A stretch of 25,657 bases of DNA from Emmonsiellopsis sp. PD_33 (lineage: Eukaryota; Ascomycota; Eurotiomycetes; Onygenales; Ajellomycetaceae). Every line of letters begins with the position of its first letter. The stretch's first letter is position 1. Shown piece by piece: positions 9,638 through 20,592 of this stretch. Both the position numbers and the translations under genes were made by a program. The notes beneath the pieces are model-generated. The model was not told the DNA's origin, did not search any database, and worked only from the letters and a program-made list of their open reading frames with translations. The stretch spans positions 1 through 25,657 of the forward strand of contig JANTQF010000438.1 of NCBI GenBank assembly GCA_032988165.1, given 5' to 3'.

Positions 9638-11132
9638 ATTTTTTTTTGGGGGGGGATGGGGGGATTCTAATGAATTATGATTATGAGTATGATCGGTTAG
9701 GGTTGTTGAGATGAGGATGAGGATGAGGAGGATGGGTGTGATCGTGACAGGCTACGTTATATCTTCTATATGCATTGTGGACTTGGAAGCCATAATAATC
9801 ATCATGCGAGAATCAGGGATCTATGTATCTGGTCCATGGATTGAAGGTGGAAAGGGGTCCTCACAGTCTACGATATTTTTCAGCATCCTCTACACTAATT
9901 ATCATCCTAGCTTGGCCGTTTTCATATTTTACCTGCCACGCAGCACCAGCGCTGGATAGAGGGAATTAAACCCATCTATGTACCACAGCAGGGGGGTCTG
10001 ACCTAGGGATTTTTAGATAGAATTGCTCATTCTAGTGTGGCATTAACAGGCAAGCACCTTGGTGTGAGATAAGTCCGTATCTCTAATGAGTCTTATACAT
10101 AGAAAGACTCTCCCTTAAGCCATAGCTTATACACACAGAGTATAAACCAGTGTGACAGAGTGAGTGTCGACCCCCCAGGATTCCCTTAACCATGCCAGTC
10201 AGTTATCTCGTAAGTTTTGCCAGAGACTACTACTAGTCATGGGGTTTTGGATGATAAGATGATATCATCCTAGATGACTCAACTGCATCTTAGAACTGGA
10301 TAGGAGTTCAAAGCTCCTGCATCTGCTTGGCTGGGCTGGGAGCTTTGGATTTTTAAAGGATAGTCTTTGACCTAAACCTGCTGCTTACTGCCATTCATAG
10401 CTTTGATAGCTAACGCCCCCACTGCGAGCAGGTACCATGAAATCACGGGGGGCATCCTCTGCGTTTCGTGGAAGCGGATTGCACATAATGTCGAGAAATG
10501 TAGAGTTGAGCAAAGCATAAAAACATAGAGATTGAGTGGGAGAGAGATTCAAGAGAGCCAAACGTTGCCAGTTCAATTCATTGCTTCTTTAGGGAAATCG
10601 TCTCGGCTAAAAAAAGGGGGACATACAAAAGCCAGACGCGCAAAAAGAAGGGAGAGAGAATCTTTATGGCGCTTTCGACGAGGTAGGAGGGGTTTTGTTT
10701 CTCCTTCGACGGATGGGAAGAGAGACGAAAAAAGAAAATCACAGCCTCTCAATTCTCTCTCCTTCCCATATCCCCCACCCCTCAATACCCAGACATGGGT
10801 ATTTAAGAGACGGGGGAAAAAGCGAGGAAATGAAAAAAAAGAAACAAAAAGATAAAAAGAGGCACGGTTATTTCTCGAACACATTTGCCCCCCCTCCCCT
10901 TCAATTCTTTTTCATTTCCTCATATTGTCCATCTTTGTCGAAAAAATTTCCGTGGATTTTTTTTTTCGAAAGAAGACCCAATTGAATTTTGTGCCTGGAC
11001 ACCCGTTTGAACAAACAAGAAAAAAAAAAAAAAGGGACATCCCGACAGACAAGACCGACACGAAACGCGCTCACGTCATTAACCGACCCCGAAACCTCAT
11101 CGCCATAACGGAAACAAAAAACAGCTCATAAT
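9638..11132. other. Convergent intergenic region between the LRR gene and eS26
   Basis: About 1.5 kb between two convergent genes, so it must hold both 3' ends. No supported gene was found. A perfect 12-bp palindrome GATGATATCATC lies at 10258-10269. From about 10735 to 10930 the plus strand is CT-rich with short T and A runs, which looks more like a fungal leader or promoter than a 3' UTR; see findings. Confidence 0.5.
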
Positions 11133-11914
11133 CTATGCCTGAGCAGTCTTGGCCGCCTGGGTGGGGTTCATCTTCTTTCCGTCCCGGTTGTACCGGATTC
11201 TGGGGGGAGGAGCACGGTTGCGGCGGCCCTCGCGGGATCGGACACTAAATCAAGAAAGAAGAGGAATCAGCCGAATTTGGTTCTTTCCTTCTTCTTTCGC
11301 ATTTCCGTATGTAGTTTCTGAGATAGCCGAGCATTTCAAGCGGGTTCTTTCGCGCGACTTCACAGTATGAGGGGTTGGGTTGAATTTTTGGTGGGATCAG
11401 CCATACCGCACAATCTTTCCGTGGATGGCGCACGAAACGCAGTACTGAAGCTTCAGGTACATCTTGGGCACGGCGTAGTCGGGGAAGACGGAGGCGTCGG
11501 AGATATCACCTATTCGGCCAGGTAGAAAAATTCGATATTAGCAAAAACCATCCCCTTCTTCCATATTGCCCCCAAAACAGAACTCCTAGGCAGCTTCCAT
11601 GTCGATCCATCCAGCTCACAGACACAGAATCCGGGAAAAGAGGTAGCAACGTACGGATGGCAGCGGACTCGACCATGTTGCGGATGGTGAATCTCTTGAT
11701 TGCCTTATCCTTGGGAGTGCATCTCGAGCAGTTGGAGCATCGGATGGGCTTGACGTGGCCGCGGCCCTTCTTGTTGCGTCCGCTGTGCGATTAAAAAAAG
11801 ACCCAATTGTCAGCCATTACATTGTACGCGCAAAAGACGGCCGCGAGCTGACTCCGGGGGGAGGGGAGGGGCGCGATTGGAGCACACATACTTCGAGGCC
11901 CGTTTCTTGACCAT
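11133..11914 (-). CDS. rps26: 40S ribosomal protein eS26
   Basis: Exons on the minus strand are 11914-11892, 11782-11655, 11509-11407 and 11244-11133, giving 121 residues (the family is usually about 115-120). The protein begins MVKKRASNGRNKKGRGHVKP, the diagnostic eS26 start. It carries the zinc-binding cysteines at C23, C26, C74 and C77 (RCSNC and YCVSC) and continues with CAIHGKIVRVRSREGRRNRAPPP. eS26 sits at the mRNA exit channel of the small ribosomal subunit and contacts mRNA upstream of the start codon. All three coding introns (109, 145 and 162 nt) have good GT/AG ends and the phases agree. Very short first coding exons are typical of fungal ribosomal protein genes. The gene is divergent to the CBS/PB1 gene and convergent to the LRR gene. 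Confidence 0.96.
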
Positions 11915-11925
11915 GTTGGCGGTGT

Positions 11926-11975
11926 CTGTGGGAGAGTCAGAGAGGAAGCGGGCCAGCAGGGAGAAGGGGGCGTAC
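11926..11975 (-). other. Candidate 5'-UTR intron of eS26
   Basis: Twelve bases upstream of the eS26 start codon the minus strand reads CTGACTCTCCCACAG, a textbook branch site plus acceptor. A GTACGC donor 50 nt upstream (at 11975) would complete a small leader intron. Leader introns are common in ribosomal protein genes; this one is inferred from the splice signals alone. Confidence 0.45.
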
Positions 11976-12091
11976 TGTAGTCGGTGATGTTGGAATGCAC
12001 TCGCGACTGCTGGCTTCAGGTTGCTCGACGGGCTGATTTGCGTTGTGGGCGGGCGACGGTTAAGCGAGCCCGTGCGTCAGGTGACTGCCCG

Positions 12092-12099
12092 TCACGTGA
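12092..12099. promoter_or_regulatory. TCACGTGA palindrome (E-box, bHLH-type site)
   Basis: Perfect 8-bp palindrome midway between eS26 and the CBS/PB1 gene. CACGTG cores of this kind are bound by fungal bHLH factors of the Cbf1/SREBP type. Which factor acts here is not known from sequence. Confidence 0.5.
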
Positions 12100-12315
12100 G
12101 GCCGGTCCCGTGACTGCGTGGTCTGTGCGCCGGCCCCTGCCGACATCAAAACATCCATTTCCATTTCCACTTCCGCTCCGGTTGACTTCTTCGACTCGAC
12201 CTCCCTGTTTGTCCCCAGCCAGCTGCAAGGGTCTGTCTGCTACACTGCTCTCTCGTGTCCGCTCACCCCCGCCGCCCGACCGCTGTCTCCCCGTCTCTCT
12301 CCCGCTCCCATCACC

Positions 12316-14502
12316 ATGTCTGCTGCCGGCGGAGGAACCTTCCGCAATCGAACCATGGGTCGTGGCCAGATCCCGTTCGACAGCCCGTCCGGCATCCCTC
12401 GAAAGGTCGATGTCGCCGGCTCGCAGGTGGCTCCGTCTGACATTGGCTCGACCTCTGCTTTGAGTTCGAGTAGGCAGAAACAGTCAAAGCGTGACGAGGT
12501 ACCTTTTTTCCCTTCACAACTTATACATCTGCCGCTCTCAACCCGGGCCAATTGATCGGCTTCGTCGTTTCGGCAAACTAATTCCCAATGGCTAGGCTAT
12601 CAGGAAGAAAATGGAGATGGACCTCAACAAGAAGAAGCACCAGCCTGGCCGCGCTCGCCATACCCGAAAAGCTCCCCCCGGGACCGTCCTTGCTCTCAAA
12701 CCTAGTCAGGCCCTCCAGATCAAGCCCAACACCACCGTTGCCGAGGCTGCCCAGTTGATGGCGGCGAAGAGAGAGGATTGCGTGCTCGTGACGGACGACG
12801 ATGATCGTATTGCTGGTATATTTACTGCAAAGGATTTGGCCTTCAGAGTAGTGGGAGCGGGTATCAGGGCCCGGGATGTGACAATTGCCGAGATCATGAC
12901 CAAGAACCCGCTCTGCGCGAGAACCGATACCAGTGCTACCGATGCATTGGACCTGATGGTCCGTAAGGGATTCCGACATCTCCCTGTTATGGATGAGAAT
13001 CAGGATATATCCGGTATCCTCGACATTACCAAGTGCTTTTACGATGCCATGGAGAAGCTCGAGCGGGCTTATAGTTCATCCCGCAAATTGCACGATGCTC
13101 TCGAAGGTGTGCAGTCTGAATTAGGCTCCAATCAGCCACAGCAGATTATTCAGTATGTCGAGGCTCTCCGGAGTAAGATGTCTGGCCCAACTTTGGAATC
13201 CGTTCTGAACGGGCTTCCGCCCACCACCGTTTCTGTTCGCACGTCTGTCAAAGAGGCTGCAGCCCTAATGAAGGAGAACCACACGACCGCGTTGCTAGTT
13301 CAAGATCAGGGCTCAATCACTGGTATCTTTACAAGCAAAGACGTTGTTCTCCGTGTTATTGCGCCTGGGTTGGATCCCTCAACCTGCAGTGTTGTACGCG
13401 TTATGACTCCTCATCCGGACTTTGCTCCTACGGATATGAGCATACAAGCTGCCCTCCGGAAGATGCACGGTTAGTCTGATATGCGGGCGATATTCTTAGG
13501 GCATATGCTAATACCTGATAGATGGGCACTATCTCAATCTCCCAGTTATGAACGAGGCTGGAGAGATCGTTGGTATGGTTGACGTATTGAAGTTGACATA
13601 TGCAACGCTTGAGCAGGTATGTTCTCTTTATGATGATTATTCTACAGCTCTTGACTCAACTGGCCCTGTTTTAGATAAATACCATGTCCACGGGCGAAAA
13701 CGAAGGCCCCGCCTGGAACAAGTTCTGGCTTTCAATGGATCACGAGTCCGACTCTATGGTGTCTGGCAGCGTAAGCCAACAGCCACACCGGTCTATCCTC
13801 AGCCCCGACCCTACACGATCTCATCTTGACCGTGGAGATAGCGTTCTTCCGAATGAGTCGGCCTCGCACCATGGCGAGGAGACCGCCTCTGAACTCCAGG
13901 AGCACCAATCGGTTCACCAAGAGGACCATCCATTCCCGTTCAAGTTCAAGGCTCCCAGCGGCCGCGTGCATAGGCTACACGTCATCCCTTCATCTGGGGT
14001 CTCGGACCTCGTTTCCCAGGTTTCGTCGAAGCTTGGATCTGAGGCGGAGTCTATTGGTGGACATGCCGTCGCTAAAGACGGGACATTGAGCAATACTGGA
14101 TATGCCTTGAGTTATATGGACAATGAGGGGGATACTGTGTCCATTACCACCGACCAGGACCTTTGGGACGCGGTCAGCTTGGCAAGGAGTAGCCGTCGCG
14201 AGAAAGTCGACCTCTTTGTGCACGATCCTGAGAAGCCTGCTGTAGTCACCCCTGCTGAGCCGCAGCCCGTGGCATCCAAACCCTTGACACCCCCCGAGTC
14301 TGTGATGAAGTCGGTGGAAGATGATGACGGTATGGACAGCCGAAGCACCCCCAAGGAGAAGGCCCCGACGCTTGTGCGGCCTACCCCAGCGGAGCAGTTG
14401 ATAAACGGAGTGCCCAACGAACTCATTCTTCCCGGCGCCATCGTGACACTAGCTGCTGTCATTGCGGGTGTGTTTGTCCTCAGCCGCGCAGGCAATCGAT
14501 AA
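12316..14502 (+). CDS. Four-CBS-domain, PB1-domain protein with C-terminal membrane anchor
   Basis: Exons 12316-12498, 12596-13469, 13522-13616 and 13675-14502 encode 659 residues. Four CBS motifs, arranged as two Bateman modules, lie at about 100-151, 161-211, 267-318 and 329-384. Their typical signatures are visible (EDCVLVTDDDDRIAGIFTAKDL, shortened here; HLPVMDE; GIFTSKDVVLRVI; LNLPVMNEAGEIVGMVDVL). A PB1 domain covers about 471-568, with an acidic OPCA-like stretch (YMDNEGDTVSITTDQDLWDAV region). Residues 633-653 are a hydrophobic helix followed by LSRAGNR, so the protein is probably tail-anchored with its domains in the cytosol. CBS pairs bind adenine nucleotides or similar ligands and PB1 domains drive protein-protein pairing. 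The same order is known from plant CBSCBSPB proteins and a fission-yeast meiotic protein (Mug70), whose biochemical roles are poorly defined. Splice phases are 0, 1, 0 and all junctions are clean. Confidence 0.93.
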
Positions 14503-16351
14503 ATGTCTCCCGCGGCCCGCAGTCTTTGGATTATTGTCATCGCGCGATATACCTCCCAAATACCCATCCATGTACCTTACTGTCTCGATAGCCTGTTTGA
14601 CTTTGCTAACCCCAACTCTTCTACGACCCTGCACCTTATGTTTACGCCACTTAATCTCTAGCTACATACCTCTGGTTTTCGATTTACGGCCTCGCGCAAT
14701 TAGCAAGCCCTGAGTGGTTTTAATATTTTTTTATTTTTGTTTTAGTTGTTTTGATTACCGGGCTAGTTTGAGCACAGATAGACCATATTTTGCTATGTTT
14801 ATTCTATTTTTATCAATTGTATACTTTCCCAGATATGTTGCTGTTGCCAATTAGTTGTAGGATGGAGCTACTATCACTAACAACTCCTGACCAGGTATTA
14901 TCACCCCTTTTCCATGCGGGTGGTGAACTGATATCAGGACTGGAGGGGGATTGATCATATCAGACCACCGTGTGGCGGAGGCTGCCGTCTGTCTCGCCAT
15001 AAATGGGGGCATAGGGGTTATGGCCTGGCGAGCTTGATGTTCCTCCTATTAGCAAACCCCCCTTCACTGCCCTTCCCATTTCGCATGCTTCCTTTGTCTA
15101 TTTGCTTTTCTGAGCTCTGTAGCTTTGGAATGTGGAAACATACATCATCTTTTATGTATGTATTTCAAAGAATCGAGAGATTTGTCATTCCATTTCCAAA
15201 GAATGTTCACCGTATGTAAGATTTGTAGAGGTGGAAGGAAGTCTTTCGGAATCCTCCTTTCCCTCACCACCACCCCTTTTCTTTTTCTTTTGCAAATCAC
15301 TGTCACGAGCACACCAAAGTGGAACCTCCCTGTCTATTTAGACAAAACAAGGAGCCGAACAGTTTTTGAGGGAAGACCTTGGAACCCGTCGATATCAGTG
15401 GTAATGACTGTTAGAGTGCGCTGGAACTGGAGCAAGGTTAATCGGTTGTGAGGTGACGATGGTGCGTGTTTTATGTATATAGATAGCAATCAGCACCTTA
15501 TTGATATCTGTTTTCTCTCCACCTCTTGACCTCCTCCGTTTTGGACATCGTGGTGGGCGTAAATACCACCCGCCGGCTGGACGAAGTAGACCCTGAGCGT
15601 CGCCCTATCATACACCCACTTAACGGGACTGAGGTTCGAGCTGGCCTCACTTTCAGGGACACTAGACGCAGGCCTCCAAGCGGTAGAATGCTCTGTTGTC
15701 GCCAGTTCTGCATGTCATATCTAGAGAAGATCCCGAGGTCGAAGGTTTTGTGTACGCGCGGGATGGCGCCAACCGGATCGGGCCTAGTGCGGGCGCCCAA
15801 GTGACGACCGCCCGAATTTTTGGCCTCAAACAATTCCTCCACTCCACGACATCTCAACTCTCTGCACAACATCCGCCCCTCCTCGTCCTCGCCCGCGCCG
15901 CCGCCCGTCGCGTCGTCTCTGCGCCGTGCATCCCATTGCCGACTTTGCTGCGTCCTCCTCTGTGTGCTTCGGGTACGCCACTTCCCGCCCTCCCCCCGCC
16001 AGCATTGGCCTGCCCTGCTCTGCTCTGCTCTGCCGGACCCCTCGCTGACTTTTTGAACCGCTGGAGCCAGAGCCAGCCCAATCCAATCCGCTTCCTTCTG
16101 CCCCACAACGCAAATATATTTCACGTCGAACGGGAGTTATTTAAAAAGAACAACCCTTCAACCAACCTGCGGGGCAATAGGCAATCGGTTTCCATCTCCC
16201 CCCTTGCGGCGCGCGTTTATACCTTCTCTCTCTCCGAGTTCACTTATTTACTCTTTAACTCTTTTTATATTTTTTTAAAAATTATTTTTTCCTTATTCCA
16301 GGCTTTCCAAATATATTTTGACAAGGTCGACCTGAACCTCCCAACGATATA
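14503..16351. other. Intergenic region: CBS/PB1 3' UTR and PSE1 promoter/leader
   Basis: About 1.85 kb between two plus-strand genes. The left part is T-rich 3' UTR. From about 15840 the plus strand is strongly CT-rich, then AT-rich just before the start codon, consistent with a long leader. No open frame with recognisable domains or an ATG-initiated gene structure was found, and I see no tRNA cloverleaf. Confidence 0.55.
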
Positions 16352-19300
16352 ATGTCGTTGCTCCCGCAGGAGGTCCATGTGGCCCTATCGCAACTCCTGC
16401 TTGCGCTCGCATCGGCTGATAATATCGTCCGGACTCAGGCCGAGGAGAAGTTGAATAATGAGTGGGTGCAGGGTCGTCCGGATGTGCTGCTTATAGGTCT
16501 TGCGGAACAGCTACAGGGGGCAGAGGATGCCGGGGTACGTGGAATTTCTTATTCTTCTTCTCTCTTTGCTTGTTGCAAGATTATCCGGCAAATTGTATTG
16601 GGTATGGGCTGCGTTTGCTGACTTTGCGCGCCTAATTTTAATTTCCGGCCTTGTTTAGACACGAACATTTGCTGCCGTTCTTTTCCGTCGGATATCAACG
16701 CGCATCACCAAAGTTCCCAATTCCGCGGAATCTAGGGAGCTCTTCTTCACCCTCTCGCCAGAGCAGAGAATCGCTATCCGGCAAAAGCTTTTGGAATCCC
16801 TGGGCAACGAGAGTCTCGCGAATGTTCGGAACAAGATTGGTGATGCTGTGGCTGAAATTGCTGGACAATATGCCGACAATGGTATGTATTATAAGCCACG
16901 ATATGAGAAACGAAAACAATATATATGCTTCTTTGGTGAGAATTGAGGGCCCTAATAATTGTGTGTGTCTGTTTTTGGATGTAGGGGAACAATGGCCAGA
17001 ACTGCTTGGAGTGCTGTTCCAGGCTAGTCAGTCTACTGACCCAGGCGTACGCGATTCCGCCTTCCGGATATTTTCCACGACCCCCGGTATCATCGAGAAG
17101 CAACATGAAGATATGGTTTTGGGTGTTTTCTCCAAGGGATTCCGAGATGAGAATATTTCTGTATGCGCTATCTCCGAAAATTAAAAGCGGGATTGACTTT
17201 TCTAATGATTTTCAAAAAAAAAAAAGGTCCGGATATCAGCAATGGAAGCCTTTGCCTCATTCTTCCGCTCAATCAGCAAAAAGAACCAGACCAAATACTT
17301 CTCCTTGGTCCCCGATGTCCTCAACATCCTGCCCCCCTTGAAAGAGGGAGACGAGAGCGAGGAGCTATCCAAGGCGTTCATCGCTTTGATCGAGCTTGCG
17401 GAAGTCTGCCCAAAGATGTTCAAATCGCTTTTCAACAACCTAGTCAAGTTCAGCATCAGTGTTATCGGCGATAAGGAGCTGTCTGAACAAGTGAGACAGA
17501 ATGCGCTCGAGCTGATGGCTACTTTTGCCGATCATACGCCCAAGATGTGCACGAATGATCCTACCTATGCAACCGAGATGGTTACGCAGTGTCTGAGCTT
17601 GATGACTGATGTTGGCGCGGATGATGAAGATGCTGCTGAGTGGACTGCGTCTGAGGATGTACGTACTGTGCAATTACATTTAACATGCCATCGAACGCTA
17701 CTAACCCCTTATTCCAGCTTGATCCTGAGGAGAGCGACAAGAACCATGTTGCTGGTGAACAGTGCATGGACCGCCTCGCCAATAAGCTCGGTGGCCAGGT
17801 TATCCTGCCCGCAACCTTCCTCTGGGTACCCCGAATGATGTCATCCAGCGCCTGGCGTGATCGGCATGCGGCACTCATGGCCATCTCTGCCATCTCTGAA
17901 GGTTGTAGAGACCTCATGGAGGGCGAGCTAGACCAGGTTCTCGCCCTTGTCGTGCCAGCTCTCCAAGACCCCCACCCAAGAGTCCGCTTCGCAGGGTGCA
18001 ATGCGCTTGGCCAGATGAGTACCGATTTCGCACCAACCATGCAGGAGAAGTACCACCAAATCGTGCTCGGGAATATCCTTCCAGTGCTAGACTCGACAGA
18101 GCCCCGTGTTCAGGCCCATGCTGCTGCTGCGCTGGTTAACTTTTGCGAGGAGGCGGAGAAGGAGATTCTCGAACCATATCTTGAGGGGCTTTTGAGACAC
18201 CTTTTACAATTGCTGAGAAGCCCCAAGCGATATGTGCAGGAACAGGCCCTTTCGACAATTGCAACCATTGCTGATTCTGCGGAGACTGCGTTTGGGCAAT
18301 TCTATGATACGCTTATGCCGTTGTTGTTCAACGTTCTCAACGAGGAGCAATCCAAGGAGTTCCGGGTCTTGAGGGCGAAGGCTATGGAGTGTGCAACTCT
18401 TATCGCGTTGGCGGTTGGGAAGGAGAAGATGGGCCAAGATGCGTTGACCCTGGTACAGCTGCTTGGAAACATTCAACAAAACATTGTGGATGCAGATGAC
18501 CCTCAGTCGGCTTACCTTCTCCACTGCTGGGGTCGCATGTGCCGTGTTCTGCTGCAGGATTTCATTCCATATCTCCCTGGCGTCATGCCACCTCTTCTCC
18601 AGGTTGCTAGCGCCAAGGCCGATGTTCAGATTCTTGACGATGAGGAGCATCTGAGACAGGTTGAGCAGGATGCACAGTGGGAGCTTGTCCCTCTCAAGGA
18701 CAAGGTCATTGGTATTAGAACCAGCGTGCTCGAGGATAAGAATACTGCGATTGAGTTGATTACGATTTACGCGCAGGTTCTTGGCCCCGCTTTCGAGCCC
18801 TACGTTGTCGAGACGTTGGAAAAAATTGCCATTCCTGGACTGGCTTTCTTCTTCCATGACCCTGTCCGCGTGTCGTCTGCCTGTCTGATTCCCCAATTGC
18901 TGAATTCGTACAAGAAAGCTCATGGCGAACAGGCGCCTGAGTTTGTGCAGATGTGGAACAAGACTTCTGAGAAGCTAATCGAGGTTCTCAGTGCTGAGCC
19001 AGCCATTGATACCTTGGCGGAAATGTTCCAATGCTTCTACGAATCCGTGGAGGTTGCTGGAAAGAACTGCCTCACTCCCGCACATATGCAGGCATTCATT
19101 GCGTCTGCCAAGTCGTCGCTAGAAGATTACCAGACCCGAGTAAAGAGACGTATAGAGGAGAAGGCCGAGCTCGAAGAAGGCGACGATGATGCCCTCTCAT
19201 ATGAAATCGAGGTCGAAGAAGACCAGAACCTCCTCAGCGACATGAACAAGGCCTTCCACATCATCTTCAAGAACCATGGCACCGCCTTCCTGCCTGCCTG

Positions 19301-20079
19301 GGAACAACTCATGTCCTTCTACGACGCCTTCATCACGTCCGAAGATCCCACCCAGCGCCAATGGGCCATCTGCATCATGGACGACGTCCTTGAGTTCTGC
19401 GGCGAGCAGTCATGGAACTACAAAGACCACATCCTCCAACCACTCATCAACGGTATGCGGGATGACAACGCCGCAAACCGCCAAGCAGCCTGCTACGGTG
19501 TCGGCATCGCCGCGCAAAAGGGCGGCCTGGCCTGGAGCGACTTTGTAGCGGCCAGCATCCCAACGCTGTTCCAAGCGACGCAGCACAATAAAGCTAGAAC
19601 GCCGGAACATATCTTTGCGACGGAAAATGCGTCGGCGAGCATTGCGAAGATCCTGCATTATAATTCGAGCAAGGTGCAGAATCCGCAGGAGGTTGTGGAG
19701 GGCTGGTTTAATACATTGCCGATTATTAACGACGAGGAGGCCGCGCCATATGCGTATTCGTTCATGGCGCAGCTTATTGATCAGTATGTTGCTCTCCTTT
19801 TACCCGAAACAAAAAAGAGAAGTTTTTTCTGTTGCACATTCTTGCTAACCATATTTCTCCTTTTTAAACAGACAAAACCCCACCGTCTTCTCCAACGCCG
19901 CCAAGGCATTCACATTCGTCGTCCAAGCCCTCGAAGCCGAGACACTGCAGGGGGCCGTTGCCGCGCGCGTCGCCAACTCAGCCAAGCAGCTCGCCACGGC
20001 CACGGGAGTCAACGTCGAGCCGATATTTGCGAATGTGCAGCCAAAATACCAGATGGCTATTCGGAGCTATTTCCAATAG
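16352..20079 (+). CDS. pse1: Karyopherin Pse1/Kap121 (importin beta-3 subunit)
   Basis: Exons 16352-16534, 16659-16881, 16985-17160, 17227-17658, 17718-19783 and 19872-20079 encode 1095 residues; yeast Pse1 is about the same length. The N-terminus reads MSLLPQEVHVALSQLLLALA, followed by QAEEKLNNEW as in the importin-beta N-terminal region. The remainder is built of HEAT repeats, for example HPRVRFAGCNALGQMSTD, EPRVQAHAAAALVNF and KRYVQEQALSTIATIAD. An acidic loop (EEGDDDALSYEIEVEEDQN) near residues 850-870 is also characteristic of the family. The protein imports cargo such as ribosomal proteins and transcription factors and releases it on binding RanGTP inside the nucleus. Aspergillus nidulans uses a kap letter name (I believe kapI) for this gene. 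All junctions restore conserved sequence, for example SVRISAMEAF across the A-rich acceptor at 17226, and LIDQ|QNPTVFSNAAKAF. Confidence 0.96.
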
Positions 20080-20592
20080 ATGAACGAAATGAATTGACTT
20101 GAGTTTGTGCTTTGGGAAGGGGGGGATGGGGGGGGGGGTTAGTTTTGTTGGGGGGGAGTGAGTGGGTGGGTGTCAGTTTTTAATGTTTTACTTTTTGAGA
20201 TTTTCAATGATTATTACACTTTTTATTGTTTCTTTTCTTTTTTTTATGGTGAATTGCTCTGTTTTGTTTGTCTTGGTATCTTTCTTTCTCTCTGTGATGT
20301 CCCCTCGCCCTCTTAGCATCCAAGTTTTGCTTTTGCCCCGTCACCATGTCCGTTCTCAATTTCCAATTTTATGTCCAAGAGTTTTTTCAAAATTCCATTC
20401 CATTCCATTCCATTCCCCCCCTCTTTAGTTAATGGTTTTTGACGTGATTATGTTTTCCTTTCCCCTGTTTTTTTTTTTTTTTTTTTTTATCAATAGAGAG
20501 ACTCGTTTAAAGTCTTAAAACATACTCCTTGCTTTCCATAAAGTACCCAGTCCAGTCCAGTCTAACTAAGTTAATATATCTAAATCTCAAAA
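20080..20592. other. Convergent 3' region of PSE1 and the NmrA-like gene
   Basis: No gene. It holds G homopolymer runs (about 20118-20156), T-rich 3' UTR sequence, five tandem ATTCC units (20392-20416) and a 21-base T run (20468-20488). Transcripts from both genes must end here. Confidence 0.7.
20392..20416. repeat. ATTCC pentanucleotide microsatellite, five units
   Basis: Five consecutive ATTCC units lie in the convergent 3' region between PSE1 and the NmrA-like gene. They are outside coding sequence. A 21-T homopolymer follows about 50 bp later. Confidence 0.85.

Larger units (their letters stand above)
11915..12315. promoter_or_regulatory. Shared divergent promoter of eS26 and the CBS/PB1 gene
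   Basis: The two start codons are only 401 bp apart and point away from each other, so both promoters must fit here. The region is GC-rich, turns CT-rich on the plus strand towards the CBS/PB1 start, and contains the TCACGTGA palindrome. GTGACTG also occurs on either side of that palindrome (about 12081 and 12110). Confidence 0.7.

Noticed and set aside
11245..11891. Possible snoRNAs inside eS26 introns
   Set aside because: Introns of ribosomal protein genes often host them, but I found no paired C (RTGATGA) and D (CTGA) boxes with terminal stems in any of the three introns.
15625..15650. GGTTCGAGCTGG resembling a tRNA B box
   Set aside because: It departs from the GGTTCGANTCC consensus and I could not fold a cloverleaf or find an A box at the right distance.
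15498..16124. 208-codon minus-strand open frame opposite the PSE1 leader
   Set aside because: Low-complexity Arg/Gly/Ser content, the complement of a CT-rich leader; no family resemblance.
15696..16352. Long open frame in the PSE1 leader whose TAA stop overlaps the PSE1 start codon (TAATG)
   Set aside because: The frame begins at a TTG and contains no ATG, its composition follows the CT-rich leader, and no domain is visible. It is therefore unlikely to be a translated upstream frame.
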